64,000 nt of DNA from the NCBI GenBank assembly GCA_018902545.1, contig JAHIQM010000007.1:1-64000 (forward strand). The letters run 5' to 3'. The notes beneath the pieces were generated by a model. That model had not been told where the DNA came from. It did no database searches and saw only the letters and a program-made list of their open reading frames with translations. The DNA is from Pseudomonadota bacterium (lineage in GTDB: Bacteria > Desulfobacterota > Desulfovibrionia > Desulfovibrionales > Desulfomicrobiaceae). This document shows, piece by piece, positions 8,903-17,640 of this stretch (the stretch's first letter is position 1; every line of letters begins with the position of its first letter). Both the position numbers and the translations under genes were made by a program.

Positions 8903-9607
8903 TTAGCGTTTGAACACAAAAATGTTGGCTGAAAACACTTCCGGGTCGAACCCGCTGCCGGAATAATCGGACACGTGCTCGACCAGATGAAACCCGCGCT
9001 CTTCATGTCCGGCCACCATCTGCTCCGATGACAGCGGATAGAGGCGCACGTGGTCGTCGAAAACGCGCTGGCCCTCTATGTCCAGACCCGTGTGAAAAGT
9101 CAATCCTTCCGGGGTGATGTCCTCGTAGGCGCGGTGAAAGACAGCCCCATCCATGACCTTGGTCGGAAAAATGAACGCGGGCAGGCCCAGCACATAGTCC
9201 CAGTTCATAACCTGCACGATCCAGACCCCGCCGGGCAGAAGCCGCGCGGCCACGTCCTCGACGCACCCCCAGAAACGATCCCGGGGCAGATGGGCCGCAG
9301 TGTTGCCGATGGAATAGATCATGTTCCAGGGACCGCCAATGGTTGCAAATTCCGTCATGTCCAGCACATGAAACTCGGTCTCCGGCCCACGGGCCCGGGC
9401 CTGGGAAATCATGGAGGAATCGAGGTCCACGCCAACTGCTTGCACGCCATCGCGGGTAAACGCCGCGCAATAGTCACCCGTGCCGCAGCCCAGATCCAGA
9501 ACCGGCCCGCCCAGTTCTCCCAGATGATGGTTTAAATAGGCATAGACCCCTGGACTGAAAGGAAAAATCCGATCGTACCAGACTGCGAACTTGGAATACA
9601 TGGACAT
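8903..9607 (-). CDS. SAM-dependent methyltransferase
   Basis: A 234-residue class I methyltransferase. Motif I is VLDLGCGTGDYCAAF, followed by VGVDLDSSMI, the acidic SAM-ribose site. The substrate is unknown; the protein resembles small-molecule methyltransferases (methyltransferase domain 25/11). ATG 9607 has AAGGAGG upstream and is preferred over a longer open frame reaching 9679. It is likely cotranscribed with the Crp/Fnr gene. Confidence 0.85.
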   Translation of the reverse strand: MSMYSKFAVWYDRIFPFSPGVYAYLNHHLGELGGPVLDLGCGTGDYCAAFTRDGVQAVGVDLDSSMISQARARGPETEFHVLDMTEFATIGGPWNMIYSIGNTAAHLPRDRFWGCVEDVAARLLPGGVWIVQVMNWDYVLGLPAFIFPTKVMDGAVFHRAYEDITPEGLTFHTGLDIEGQRVFDDHVRLYPLSSEQMVAGHEERGFHLVEHVSDYSGSGFDPEVFSANIFVFKR

Positions 9608-9744
9608 GGCGGCCTCCTTGTCGTGAACGTGAATCGAAACACCCTTAATAAGTCCGCACCGCCCGGAGGTCCAGCCCAAAACAAAGCGGCGTCACTACCG
9701 CAGCGGCCACGCCTGCCGAATGGAATCGACGCGTGCTGCAAACA

Positions 9745-9832
9745 TGTGAAAATCGTCCACGCGATGGTTGAAAATCGTCTACAAAATGGACGAAATTCAT
9801 CCACGAAATGGTTGATTTTCATCCATCATAGC
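9745..9832. repeat. Four tandem 22-bp repeats upstream of the DUF4143 ATPase gene
   Basis: Four units with exactly 22-bp period start at 9745, 9767, 9789 and 9811. The approximate consensus is GTTGAAAATCGTCCACGAA followed by ATG. The second and third units are closest to it and the fourth is the most diverged. They end about 15 bp before the ATPase start codon. A period near two helical turns places every copy on the same DNA face, as expected for a cooperative operator or iteron. Confidence 0.75.
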
Positions 9833-9846
9833 CCTATTATCCCGGC

Positions 9847-11064
9847 ATGTACACGCGCCATATTTCATCAAACATCCTTGAATCACTCACAGACACGCCG
9901 GTCATCTTCATCCGGGGCGCACGACAGACCGGGAAGACCACCCTGGTTCGAGATCTCATGCCGGAGCATATGTCGTCCGAGTATGTCACCCTGGACAATA
10001 CCGTCGCTCTCTCGGCAGCCCAGGGCGATCCGTCCGGGTTCATCGCCGGAGTCCGCAAGCCGGTGGTTATCGACGAAATCCAGAAAGCGACGGCGCTCCT
10101 GCCCGCCATCAAGGAGCACGTGGACCGGGACCGCACGCCAGGCCGCTTCATCCTGACCGGCTCCGCCGACATCATGTCCGGCCTGCGCGTTTCCGACTCC
10201 CTGGCAGGACGCATGAAACTCTTCGATCTGTGGCCCCTGTCCCGGGCGGAAATCACGGGCTCACGGACCAATCTCGTAGACATTCTGTTCGGCCCGGAGC
10301 TGGCCTGGCCCGCACCGACTGACGATGACGTCATGAACGCCGTGCTCACGGGCGGGTATCCCGAAGCGCTGGCCAGAAGCAGCGATAAGCGAAGGCAAGC
10401 CTGGTTTTCCGCGTACGTGACCACCATCGTTGAAAGAGACGTGCGCGACCTCTCAAGCATCCAGGACCTGACCTCCATGCCCCGCCTGCTTCAGCTCCTG
10501 GCCTCGCGCACCGGCCAACTGCTGTCCTACGCCGACATTTCGCGCGGACTGACCATCCCCCAGACGACGCTCAAGCGCTACATGGCCATCCTGGAGGCCA
10601 CGTTCCTCATCCGTGAACTGCCGGCCTGGGCCGTGAATATCGGCAAAAGGGTCACCAAGGCCTCAAAGCTCATGTTGACGGACACCGGCCTGGCCGCGCA
10701 CCTGTCCGGGATGAACCACGATCGTCTCACGCAAGACCGGCAGACTTTTGGGCACCTGCTTGAAAACTACGTGGTCTGCGAGATGGCCAAACACGCGACA
10801 TGGTCCCAAAACCGGGTCGCGTTGAGCCATTTCAGGTCCCACACGGGCCAGGAGGTCGACCTCATCCTCGAAGACCATGCCGGCAACATCGTCGGAGTGG
10901 AGATCAAGGCCTCCGCCTCGCCCACGACTTCCGACTTCAAAGGCCTGCGGCTCCTGGCCCAGGCCTGCCCCGAAAAATTTCTGCGGGGCATCGTCCTGCA
11001 CCTCGGTCTCGGGGCCGTTCCCTTCGCAGAAAACATGCATGCCCTGCCCATCGCGAGCATGTAA
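9847..11064 (+). CDS. AAA-family ATPase with DUF4143 C-terminal domain
   Basis: A 405-residue P-loop ATPase. Walker A is GARQTGKTT (residues 24-32), Walker B is KPVVIDEIQ, and a sensor-like segment reads FILTGSAD. The C-terminal half includes a winged-helix region (LSYADISRGLTIPQTTLKRY) and a DUF4143 nuclease-like segment (HFRSHTGQEVDLILED; VGVEIKAS). The HTGQEVDLIL..EIKAS pattern resembles a PD-(D/E)XK core. This widespread family is poorly characterised and often occurs as a mobile single gene. The four-unit repeat just upstream may be its operator. Confidence 0.88.
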   Translation: MYTRHISSNILESLTDTPVIFIRGARQTGKTTLVRDLMPEHMSSEYVTLDNTVALSAAQGDPSGFIAGVRKPVVIDEIQKATALLPAIKEHVDRDRTPGRFILTGSADIMSGLRVSDSLAGRMKLFDLWPLSRAEITGSRTNLVDILFGPELAWPAPTDDDVMNAVLTGGYPEALARSSDKRRQAWFSAYVTTIVERDVRDLSSIQDLTSMPRLLQLLASRTGQLLSYADISRGLTIPQTTLKRYMAILEATFLIRELPAWAVNIGKRVTKASKLMLTDTGLAAHLSGMNHDRLTQDRQTFGHLLENYVVCEMAKHATWSQNRVALSHFRSHTGQEVDLILEDHAGNIVGVEIKASASPTTSDFKGLRLLAQACPEKFLRGIVLHLGLGAVPFAENMHALPIASM

Positions 11065-11109
11065 GAAGGCGTTTCGTTTCACCCATACAAAAAAGATAAA
11101 AGGATTCAA

Positions 11110-12732
11110 ATGAATACGACACAGCACCTCCTCATTAAAAACATCCTTCAAGCCCCCATCCAGGACCATCCGGATCAGGAGATCGTCTATGCAGGCACCC
11201 TGCGCTTCACCTACGCGCAGTTCCGGGAGCGCGTGGCCCGGCTGGCCGCCATGCTGCTGGATCAGGGGGTCAAGCCCGGCGACACCGTGGCCGTCATGGA
11301 CTACGACAGCCACCGCTATCTGGAATGCTACTTTGCAATCCCCATGATCGGCGCGGTCCTGCACACCATCAACATCCGCCTCTCGCCCGAGCAGATGGTC
11401 TACACCATCGGGCACGCCGAAGACGATGTCATCCTCGTCAATTCCGACTTCCTGCCGCTCCTGGAACAGATCAAGGGCCGACTCGACACCGTGGAAAAAT
11501 TCATCCTGCTCTCGGACACCGGCGATACGCCCACGACCACCCTGCCCCTGGCCGGAGAATACGAAACGCTGCTGGCCGCGAGCACGCCCGTGCAGGATTT
11601 CCCGGACTTCGACGAGAATACCCGGGCCACGACCTTCTACACCACCGGCACCACGGGTCTGCCCAAGGGCGTCTTCTTCAGCCACCGCCAGCTCGTGCTG
11701 CACACCCTGGCCGGGGTGGCTGCGCTGGGTTCGAACGCAACCCAGGGCCGCTTTCACCGTGAAGACGTATACATGCCCATCACCCCCATGTTTCATGTCC
11801 ACGCCTGGGGCATTCCGTACATGGCTACCTTGCTCGGGGTGAAGCAGGTCTATCCGGGCAAGTACATACCGGAAGTGCTGGCGCGGCTCATCGCCACGGA
11901 AAAAGTCACCTTCAGCCACTGCGTGCCGACCATCCTGCACATGCTCCTGTCGGACCCCAAATGCGCCCCTTTCGTCCTTAGCGCCTGGAAGGTGGTCATC
12001 GGCGGGGCGGCCATGCCCAAGGCCATCTGCGCGGCGGCCCTGCACCGGGGCATCGACGTCTTCGCCGGCTACGGCATGTCCGAGACCTGCCCCATCCTGA
12101 GCCTGGCGTACCTGAGCGACGCCGAACTGCAGCTTGACCGCGAGACGCAGATCGCCCTGCGCACGCGCACGGGCAAGGCCCTGCCCATGGTCCGCCTGCG
12201 CCTGATCGATGACCTGGGACAGGAAGTTCCAAACGATGACAAGACCCCCGGAGCCCTGCAGGTCCGCGCGCCCTGGCTCACAGCCTCCTACCTCAAAGAC
12301 GAGAGCAATTCCAAAAAGCTGTGGACCGATGGCTGGCTGAACACCGGCGACGTGGCCTGCCGCAACGAGGCGGGAAGCCTGCGCATCACGGACCGCACCA
12401 AGGACGTGATCAAGGTCGGAGGGGAATGGATCAGCTCGCTGGAACTCGAAGACATCATCCTGCAGCATCCGGACGTGGCCGAGGCCGCAGTCATCGGCAA
12501 GCCGGACCTGCGCTGGGGCGAAACCCCGCTGGCACTGGTGGTGCCCAAAAAGGGCGCGACGCCGCTGGAAAGGGAGATCGTCCAGCACGTGAAGAGCTTC
12601 GTGGACAAAGGGGTGCTGCCCAAGGAGGCCATCCTGCTCAAGGCCCGCCTGGTCGAAGCCATCGCCAAGACCAGCGTCGGCAAGATAAGCAAGGTGACCA
12701 TGCGCGAGATGTATCTCAAAGACGAAGATTGA
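11110..12732 (+). CDS. Fatty-acyl-CoA synthetase (AMP-dependent, medium/long chain)
   Basis: A 540-residue adenylate-forming ligase activating a fatty acid with ATP and CoA. Diagnostic motifs are the P-loop TTFYTTGTTGLPKGVF, YGMSETCP, the hinge TGDVACRNEAGSLRITDRTK, GGEWISS, and the C-terminal lysine in KTSVGKISK. It is most like AlkK-type medium-chain ligases. It starts 45 bp after the DUF4143 gene with AAAAGG upstream and ends at a strong terminator, so it may be transcribed with or separately from that gene. Confidence 0.92.
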   Translation: MNTTQHLLIKNILQAPIQDHPDQEIVYAGTLRFTYAQFRERVARLAAMLLDQGVKPGDTVAVMDYDSHRYLECYFAIPMIGAVLHTINIRLSPEQMVYTIGHAEDDVILVNSDFLPLLEQIKGRLDTVEKFILLSDTGDTPTTTLPLAGEYETLLAASTPVQDFPDFDENTRATTFYTTGTTGLPKGVFFSHRQLVLHTLAGVAALGSNATQGRFHREDVYMPITPMFHVHAWGIPYMATLLGVKQVYPGKYIPEVLARLIATEKVTFSHCVPTILHMLLSDPKCAPFVLSAWKVVIGGAAMPKAICAAALHRGIDVFAGYGMSETCPILSLAYLSDAELQLDRETQIALRTRTGKALPMVRLRLIDDLGQEVPNDDKTPGALQVRAPWLTASYLKDESNSKKLWTDGWLNTGDVACRNEAGSLRITDRTKDVIKVGGEWISSLELEDIILQHPDVAEAAVIGKPDLRWGETPLALVVPKKGATPLEREIVQHVKSFVDKGVLPKEAILLKARLVEAIAKTSVGKISKVTMREMYLKDED

Positions 12733-13034
12733 TGCTGCGCCAAGCCTGTCCGATTCAACCCGGGCAGGCTTTTTTTACGCCTGATGTTCAGAGCGCCGAG
12801 CCCCACCCATAGCCAACACCATGGCCGTATCCGACGGCTACGCCTTCAAACCACCCTCCTTTTTCGCACATCCGCGCACGACATCACCCCTGAGGCGGCT
12901 CGTGGTATTGGGACTGCCCCCCGTACCTCTTTTTGCGCACCGTACGCCACGCCGCCAACGATGCGAGGCGGTGGCATTTTTTCCTTTATTCATGGCCGGG
13001 ACAGGCTTATGGTCTGCCAAACTGAGGAGAAATC
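12733..13034. other. Intergenic stretch, no convincing gene
   Basis: About 300 bases. After the first terminator there is a second hairpin on the plus strand: GCCAC..CGCC (12946-12956) pairs with GGCGGTGGC (12967-12975), with a 2-nt bulge, followed by six T. It lies about 50 bp before the next gene and could terminate a leader transcript or act as an attenuator. The open frames here look like non-coding noise. Confidence 0.5.
12743..12777 (+). terminator. Rho-independent terminator after the acyl-CoA synthetase gene
   Basis: AGCCTGTCC (12743-12751) pairs with GGGCAGGCT (12762-12770), with one wobble, and is followed by a run of seven T. It lies 10 bp past the stop codon. Confidence 0.85.
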
Positions 13035-14318
13035 ATGTCGCACCATTCGCATCGCTCGGGCTATTCCGAACTTACCGACCGGCTGAACCGTTGCCCGCAG
13101 GGGGCTCCCCCCTCCGAATCCCTGCACAAAATTCTGAAAATCCTCTTTTCCGAGCGCGAAGCCGAGCTCATCGCCATCTTGCCCATCAAGCCGTTCTCGG
13201 TCGAAAAGGCGGCCGAAATCTGGAAGATGGACCCGGGCAAGGCCAGGAACATCCTGGAGGACCTGGCCGGACGGGCCATGCTCGTGGATATCGAAGGCGA
13301 GGACGGGCAGACGACCTACGTGCTGCCTCCGCCCATGGCCGGATTCTTCGAGTTCTCGATGATGCGCACGCGGGGCGACGTCGACCAGAAAGCCCTGGGC
13401 GAGCTCTTCTACCAGTACCTGAACGTGGAGGAAGATTTCATCAAGGCGCTCTTTATCGGCGGCGAGACCCTGCCCGGGCGCGTCTTCGTGCAGGAGCCCA
13501 TGCTCTCAAGCGAGAACGCGTTGCACGTGCTCGACTTTGAACGGGCCAGCGAGGTCATCCGCTCGGCAAGCCACAGGGCCATCAGCACCTGCTACTGCCG
13601 CCACAAGATGGAGCATGTGGGCCGCGACTGCGACGCGCCCAAAGAGATTTGCATGACATTCAACACCGCCGCCAGTTCCCTGTCCAGACACGGCCACGCC
13701 AGGCCCGTGGACACGGCGGAGTGTTTGGATCTGCTGGACCAAGCTCAGGAACACGGGCTTGTCCAGTTCGGGGAGAACGTGCGCGAGGGGGTCAACTTCA
13801 TCTGCAACTGCTGCGGCTGCTGCTGCGAGGCCATGATCGCGGCCCGCAAGTTCGGCAACCTTCACCCCGTGCACACCACAAACTTCATGCCGGTGGTGGA
13901 CGAGAGCGCCTGCAACGGCTGCGGCAAGTGCGCGGCTGCGTGTCCGGTGGAGGCCATGAGCGTAGTCTCGGCCAACGACCCGCGTGAGCCTAAACGCAAA
14001 AAAGCCCGCGTGGACGAAAACATCTGCCTTGGCTGCGCGGTGTGCGTACGCGTCTGTCCGGAAAAGTCCCTGTCCCTCAAATCCAGGGAAAAGCGCGTCA
14101 TCACGCCGCTCAACTCCGTGCACCGCACCGTGGTCATGGCCCTGGAGCGCGGCAAGCTGCAGCATCTCTTCTTCGACAACCGCGTGCTCTGGAACCACCG
14201 CGCCCTGGCCGCCGTGCTGGGTGTGATTCTGAAGCTTCCGGCCATCAAGCAGGTCATGGCCACGGATCAGGTCAAGTCGCGGTTCCTGGAATACGTGGTG
14301 CGCAAATTTCCGGTCTGA
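13035..14318 (+). CDS. Two-[4Fe-4S] ferredoxin-type protein with winged-helix-like N-terminus
   Basis: A 427-residue cytoplasmic iron-sulfur protein. Residues about 35-110 look like a winged helix (PFSVEKAAEIWKMDPGKAR). A cysteine-rich segment follows (CYCRHKMEHVGRDCD; CNCCGCCCEAM), and then two classical ferredoxin motifs, CNGCGKCAAACP and CLGCAVCVRVCP, each for one [4Fe-4S] cluster. Proteins of this build are common in sulfate reducers and other anaerobes; their electron partner is unknown. The start is supported by GAGGAG. A bidirectional terminator follows it. Confidence 0.85.
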   Translation: MSHHSHRSGYSELTDRLNRCPQGAPPSESLHKILKILFSEREAELIAILPIKPFSVEKAAEIWKMDPGKARNILEDLAGRAMLVDIEGEDGQTTYVLPPPMAGFFEFSMMRTRGDVDQKALGELFYQYLNVEEDFIKALFIGGETLPGRVFVQEPMLSSENALHVLDFERASEVIRSASHRAISTCYCRHKMEHVGRDCDAPKEICMTFNTAASSLSRHGHARPVDTAECLDLLDQAQEHGLVQFGENVREGVNFICNCCGCCCEAMIAARKFGNLHPVHTTNFMPVVDESACNGCGKCAAACPVEAMSVVSANDPREPKRKKARVDENICLGCAVCVRVCPEKSLSLKSREKRVITPLNSVHRTVVMALERGKLQHLFFDNRVLWNHRALAAVLGVILKLPAIKQVMATDQVKSRFLEYVVRKFPV

Positions 14319-14323
14319 GAATC

Positions 14324-14360
14324 AAAAACCCGCCGGAACAATAGCTCCGGCGGGTCAGTC
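14324..14360. terminator. Bidirectional terminator between the ferredoxin-type gene and pfkA
   Basis: ACCCGCCGGA (14328-14337) pairs perfectly with TCCGGCGGGT (14346-14355). Read on the minus strand it is followed by a run of five T, making it a good terminator for the converging phosphofructokinase gene. The plus-strand T-tract is weaker. Confidence 0.8.
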
Positions 14361-14381
14361 TCTTTAATCCCGAACGAAAGC

Positions 14382-15485
14382 CTACATGGCCCCGCGGCCC
14401 AGGTTCACACCCGTGGCCTCGGCCGCACGGATGAGCTGATGGTCCACGGGCACGGTGCGGCACAGTCCCGCCAGCTCCGAGAGGGGAACCAGCACGATGT
14501 TCGGGGTTTTGAGGGCCACCATGGTCCCGAACTCTCCCCGCGCCGCCGCGTCCACGGCCGCCGCGCCCAGGCGCGTGCCCAGCACCCGGTCAAAGGCCGT
14601 GGGCGAACCGCCGCGCTGGATGTGGCCAAGCACCGTCGTACGCACCTCAAGCGGAATGCGCTCGCGAATCTGGTTGGCCAGGTGAAAACCTATGCCCCCC
14701 AACTGCTCCACGCCCTGCAGCCGGTTCGTGGCCGAGCCCTGGGTGATGCGTTCTCCGCCTTCCTCCCGGGCGCCTTCGGCCACCATGATGATGCTGAACG
14801 GGCTCTTGCCGCGAATGCGATGCTGGATCTTGGTCACGACATTGTCCAGATTGTAGGGAATCTCGGGGATGAGAATGATATGCGCTCCCCCGGACAGGCC
14901 CGACTCCAGCGCGATCCAGCCAGCGTTGCGGCCCATGACTTCAAGGATCATGACCCGGTCGTGGCTGCGCCCGGTGGTGTGCAGCCGGTCCATGGCATCG
15001 CAGGCGACCTGCACGGCGGTCTGGAAACCGAAGGTATAATCCGTGCCTTCGAGGTCGTTGTCGATGGTCTTGGGGATGCCGACCACGGGCATGCCCATGA
15101 GCTCGAACTTGTGCGCCAGCTCCAGCGTGCCCTCGCCGCCGACCACGAAAAGACAGTCCAGCCCGAGCAGCCTGAAGGTGTCCATGGCCTGCTCGGACAC
15201 GTCGCTGACGGTGATCTGCCCTTCCGCGTTGAACTCGCGATATGCAAAGGGGTTGCCCTTGTTGGTGGTGCCCAGGATGGTCCCGCCCAGGGTCAGGATG
15301 TCCTTGGTGTTGCCGGTGGTCAGCTTCATGGTCCGGCCGAGGATAAGACCGTCGAATCCATTCTCAAGGCCCACGACTTCGGCCCCGTACTGGATGATGG
15401 CCGTCCGGGTCACGGCCCGGATCACGGCGTTGAGGCCAGAGCAATCGCCCCCGCCGGTCAGAATACCTACGCGTTTCAAACCCAT
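14382..15485 (-). CDS. pfkA: 6-phosphofructokinase (group III type)
   Basis: A 367-residue glycolytic enzyme phosphorylating fructose 6-phosphate. It has TGGGDCSGLN near the N-terminus, the nucleotide/metal motif VGGEGT (residues 115-120) and the catalytic loop PKTIDND (138-144). A glycine follows Glu in GGEG, the position that is Asp in pyrophosphate-dependent enzymes, which favours ATP as donor. The lysine in PKTIDND occurs in both PPi-dependent and group III ATP enzymes. The donor therefore needs assay. A bidirectional terminator lies 25 bp after the stop. Confidence 0.9.
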   Translation of the reverse strand: MGLKRVGILTGGGDCSGLNAVIRAVTRTAIIQYGAEVVGLENGFDGLILGRTMKLTTGNTKDILTLGGTILGTTNKGNPFAYREFNAEGQITVSDVSEQAMDTFRLLGLDCLFVVGGEGTLELAHKFELMGMPVVGIPKTIDNDLEGTDYTFGFQTAVQVACDAMDRLHTTGRSHDRVMILEVMGRNAGWIALESGLSGGAHIILIPEIPYNLDNVVTKIQHRIRGKSPFSIIMVAEGAREEGGERITQGSATNRLQGVEQLGGIGFHLANQIRERIPLEVRTTVLGHIQRGGSPTAFDRVLGTRLGAAAVDAAARGEFGTMVALKTPNIVLVPLSELAGLCRTVPVDHQLIRAAEATGVNLGRGAM

Positions 15486-15556
15486 GATTCCTCCCTAAGC
15501 GTACAATTTGATGATGCATATCCCCTACATCGGCGTCGCCGCTCCCGTCCATCTCC

Positions 15557-15700
15557 ATGATCGGGATCATGCGGCGGGACGTGACGAGCGCAGACGAGGA
15601 CGAAGGGCTCTTCAGCATTTCATACGCACTCGACACCACCCGACATGCCCGCAACGTTTTTTGGGATAAAGAGTTGGACAGCGAAGCACTCAAGGCATGA
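15557..15700 (+). CDS. Possible small ORF or gene remnant (47 residues)
   Basis: Reads MIGIMRRDVTSADEDEGLFS and ends in DKELDSEALKA, directly before a plus-strand-capable terminator. Its composition looks protein-like, and the in-frame opening extends upstream to 15515, but there is no ribosome-binding site or recognised family. It may be a real small protein or the tail of a decayed gene. Confidence 0.25.
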   Translation: MIGIMRRDVTSADEDEGLFSISYALDTTRHARNVFWDKELDSEALKA

Positions 15701-15722
15701 TGCGCGCAATCTGAAAAATGAA

Positions 15723-15758
15723 GGGCCTGCTAACACCACGTTTGCAGGCCCTTTTTAT
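15723..15758. terminator. Bidirectional terminator
   Basis: GGGCCTGC pairs with GCAGGCCC across a 13-nt loop and is followed by five T on the plus strand. On the minus strand the same stem is followed by TTCATTTTT, so it can also end the DUF4242 transcript arriving from the right. Confidence 0.8.
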
Positions 15759-15783
15759 CGCTCCGGGCGAAGCCCGTTCTACA

Positions 15784-16059
15784 CTACCCTTCGGACGTAG
15801 TCGGATCGATGATGGTCTTGACTTCGCTCACGCTGTTGGCCGGGAAGCCGCCCTTTGTGGCATGTTCGCGCACGGCCTCTTCGCTTGGGGCGATATACAC
15901 ACAGTAGATCTTGTCCGGGGTCACGAAGCTCTCCACCCACTGGATGGACGGCCCCATCTCCTTGAGCACGCCGCAGGAATGCTGGGAAATGCCCCTCAGG
16001 GTTTCGGCGGACATGCTGCCCGCGCCCGGGATTTCGCGTTCGATGATGTACTTCGGCAT
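15784..16059 (-). CDS. DUF4242 (SCO4226-like, nickel-binding) small protein
   Basis: A 91-residue ferredoxin-fold protein starting MPKYIIEREIPGAG, typical of DUF4242. Conserved features include SCGVLKEMGPSIQWVESFVT and KIYCVYIAP. One family member from Streptomyces binds nickel; the role here is unknown. It sits alone, with a terminator 25 bp downstream. Confidence 0.8.
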   Translation of the reverse strand: MPKYIIEREIPGAGSMSAETLRGISQHSCGVLKEMGPSIQWVESFVTPDKIYCVYIAPSEEAVREHATKGGFPANSVSEVKTIIDPTTSEG

Positions 16060-16106
16060 ACAGTCTCCTCTCGGTTAAAAGTCCATGTCGCATGGATGGC
16101 TGGATG

Positions 16107-16127
16107 AAAAAAAAGCCCCCTTCGGGC
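16107..16127 (-). terminator. Probable terminator downstream of metY
   Basis: On the minus strand a short GCCC/GGGC stem with a five-base loop is followed by eight T. It lies about 175 bp after the metY stop codon and upstream of the DUF4242 gene. The stem is short, so the call is moderate. Confidence 0.4.
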
Positions 16128-16299
16128 CATACAAAAATGCGGCCAAAAGTACGCTTTATCCAAAGAACCGGGCCAGCGCCTGCTTATCAGGCTTGCGCCC
16201 CGCGTCATGTGCAGCACAAGGGCGCGCATGCAGGCTTCGGCCTGTATCCATAACGACCAGCTTCGACCCCCAAGTCTGTATCAAAAAGAAACAACCCTC

Positions 16300-17568
16300 T
16301 CATTCCAAAGCCTGATCCAGATCCGCCAGAATGTCGTCGATGTGCTCGATCCCGACGGAAAACCGGACCAGATCCGGGGTAATGCCCGCCGCCGCCTGAT
16401 CTTCTTCCGAGAGCTGGGAGTGGGTGGTGCTGGCCGGATGGATGGCCAGGCTCTTGGCGTCGCCGACGTTGGCCAGGTGCGAGACCAGGCGCAGACGGCC
16501 GATGAAATCCCGCCCGGCCTCAAGGCCGCCCTTGACCCCGAAGACGACCATGCCGCCGAAGCCGCGCGGGAACATGGTCCGGGCCAGATCGTAGGACGGA
16601 TCGCCCGGCAGGCCCGGATAGCGCACCCATGACACCTTGGGGTGTCCGGCCAGAAATTCCGCCGCCTGCAGGGCGTTCTCGCTGTGCCGCTCCATGCGCA
16701 GGGCCAGGGTCTCAAGACCCTGCAGGAAGATCCAGCAGTTGTCGGGCGAGAGGCACGCCCCAAGGTTCCTGAGCGGCACCAGACGCATGCGCAGGATGAA
16801 GGCAAGGGGGTTCAGCTCGCCCAGATCATGGGCATAGCGCAGGCCATGGTAGGACGGGTCGGGCTCGTTGTAGAGGGCGAACTTGGGGTTGGTCCAGTCG
16901 AAGCTGCCGCCGTCAACCACGGCGCCGCCAATGGCCGTGCCGTGCCCGCCGATCCATTTGGTCAGCGAATGGATCACGATGTCCGCGCCGTACTCCAGGG
17001 GCCGAAACAGGTAGGGCGTGCAGAAGGTCGCGTCCACCACCAGAGGCAGCTTGTGCTCGTGTGCGATGGCCGACAGGGCCTCGATGTTGGCCACGTCCAG
17101 CGCCGGGTTGCCGATGACCTCGGTGAAAATGAGCCGTGTGCGCTCATTTATGGCCGCACGCACGGCATCAAGGTCATGGATGTCCACGAAGCGGGTGGTG
17201 ATCCCGGCGTCGGGCAGAATGGCGGCGAACATGGTGTGTGTGCCGCCGTAGAGGGTGCTGGACGAGACCAGCTCGTCGCCCTGACGGCAGATGTTGATGA
17301 CCGTGTAGTGGATGGCCGCCGTGCCCGAGGCCAGGGCCAGGGCCGCCTTGCCGCCTTCGAGCTGGGCCAGCCGCGTCTCCAGGGCCTCCTGGGTCGGCCC
17401 GCCCAGGCGGGTGTAAATGTTGCCCAACTGGCGCAAGGCAAAAAGGTCGGCGGCGTGGTCCGCACTCTTGAACAGGTAGGCCGAGGTGCGGTGCACCGGA
17501 ACGGCGCGGGAACCCGTGGCGTCGGGGGAATAGCCGCCGTGCAGGGCCTTGGTTTCAAATCGTTGCAT
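16300..17568 (-). CDS. metY: O-acetylhomoserine sulfhydrylase / aminocarboxypropyltransferase
   Basis: A 422-residue PLP enzyme of the Cys/Met metabolism family, making homocysteine from O-acetylhomoserine and sulfide. The PLP lysine is in HSLTKWIGGHGTAIGG (near residue 209), a hallmark of the MetY branch; VVDATFCTPYLFRPLEYGAD and RFSVGIEHIDDILADL also match. It lies downstream of metX and metW on the same strand, separated by a two-copy palindromic repeat. Direct sulfhydrylation makes sense in a sulfide-producing anaerobe. Confidence 0.92.
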   Translation of the reverse strand: MQRFETKALHGGYSPDATGSRAVPVHRTSAYLFKSADHAADLFALRQLGNIYTRLGGPTQEALETRLAQLEGGKAALALASGTAAIHYTVINICRQGDELVSSSTLYGGTHTMFAAILPDAGITTRFVDIHDLDAVRAAINERTRLIFTEVIGNPALDVANIEALSAIAHEHKLPLVVDATFCTPYLFRPLEYGADIVIHSLTKWIGGHGTAIGGAVVDGGSFDWTNPKFALYNEPDPSYHGLRYAHDLGELNPLAFILRMRLVPLRNLGACLSPDNCWIFLQGLETLALRMERHSENALQAAEFLAGHPKVSWVRYPGLPGDPSYDLARTMFPRGFGGMVVFGVKGGLEAGRDFIGRLRLVSHLANVGDAKSLAIHPASTTHSQLSEEDQAAAGITPDLVRFSVGIEHIDDILADLDQALE

Positions 17569-17640
17569 AGTTCCTCCTGTCCAGGCTTTGCCGGACTCTG
17601 ATTCGTGAGGCGATCAGCCAAAAAGCCGAGTATTTTTCCC

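Noticed and set aside
10663-12588. A 641-codon minus-strand frame across the DUF4143 and acyl-CoA synthetase genes
   Set aside because: It runs antisense through two well-supported genes and shows no recognisable domain, only GC-driven openness.
12821-13540. Possible gene in the leader of the ferredoxin-type protein
   Set aside because: The frame enters the downstream gene out of phase, lacks a ribosome site and any motif; treated as non-coding.
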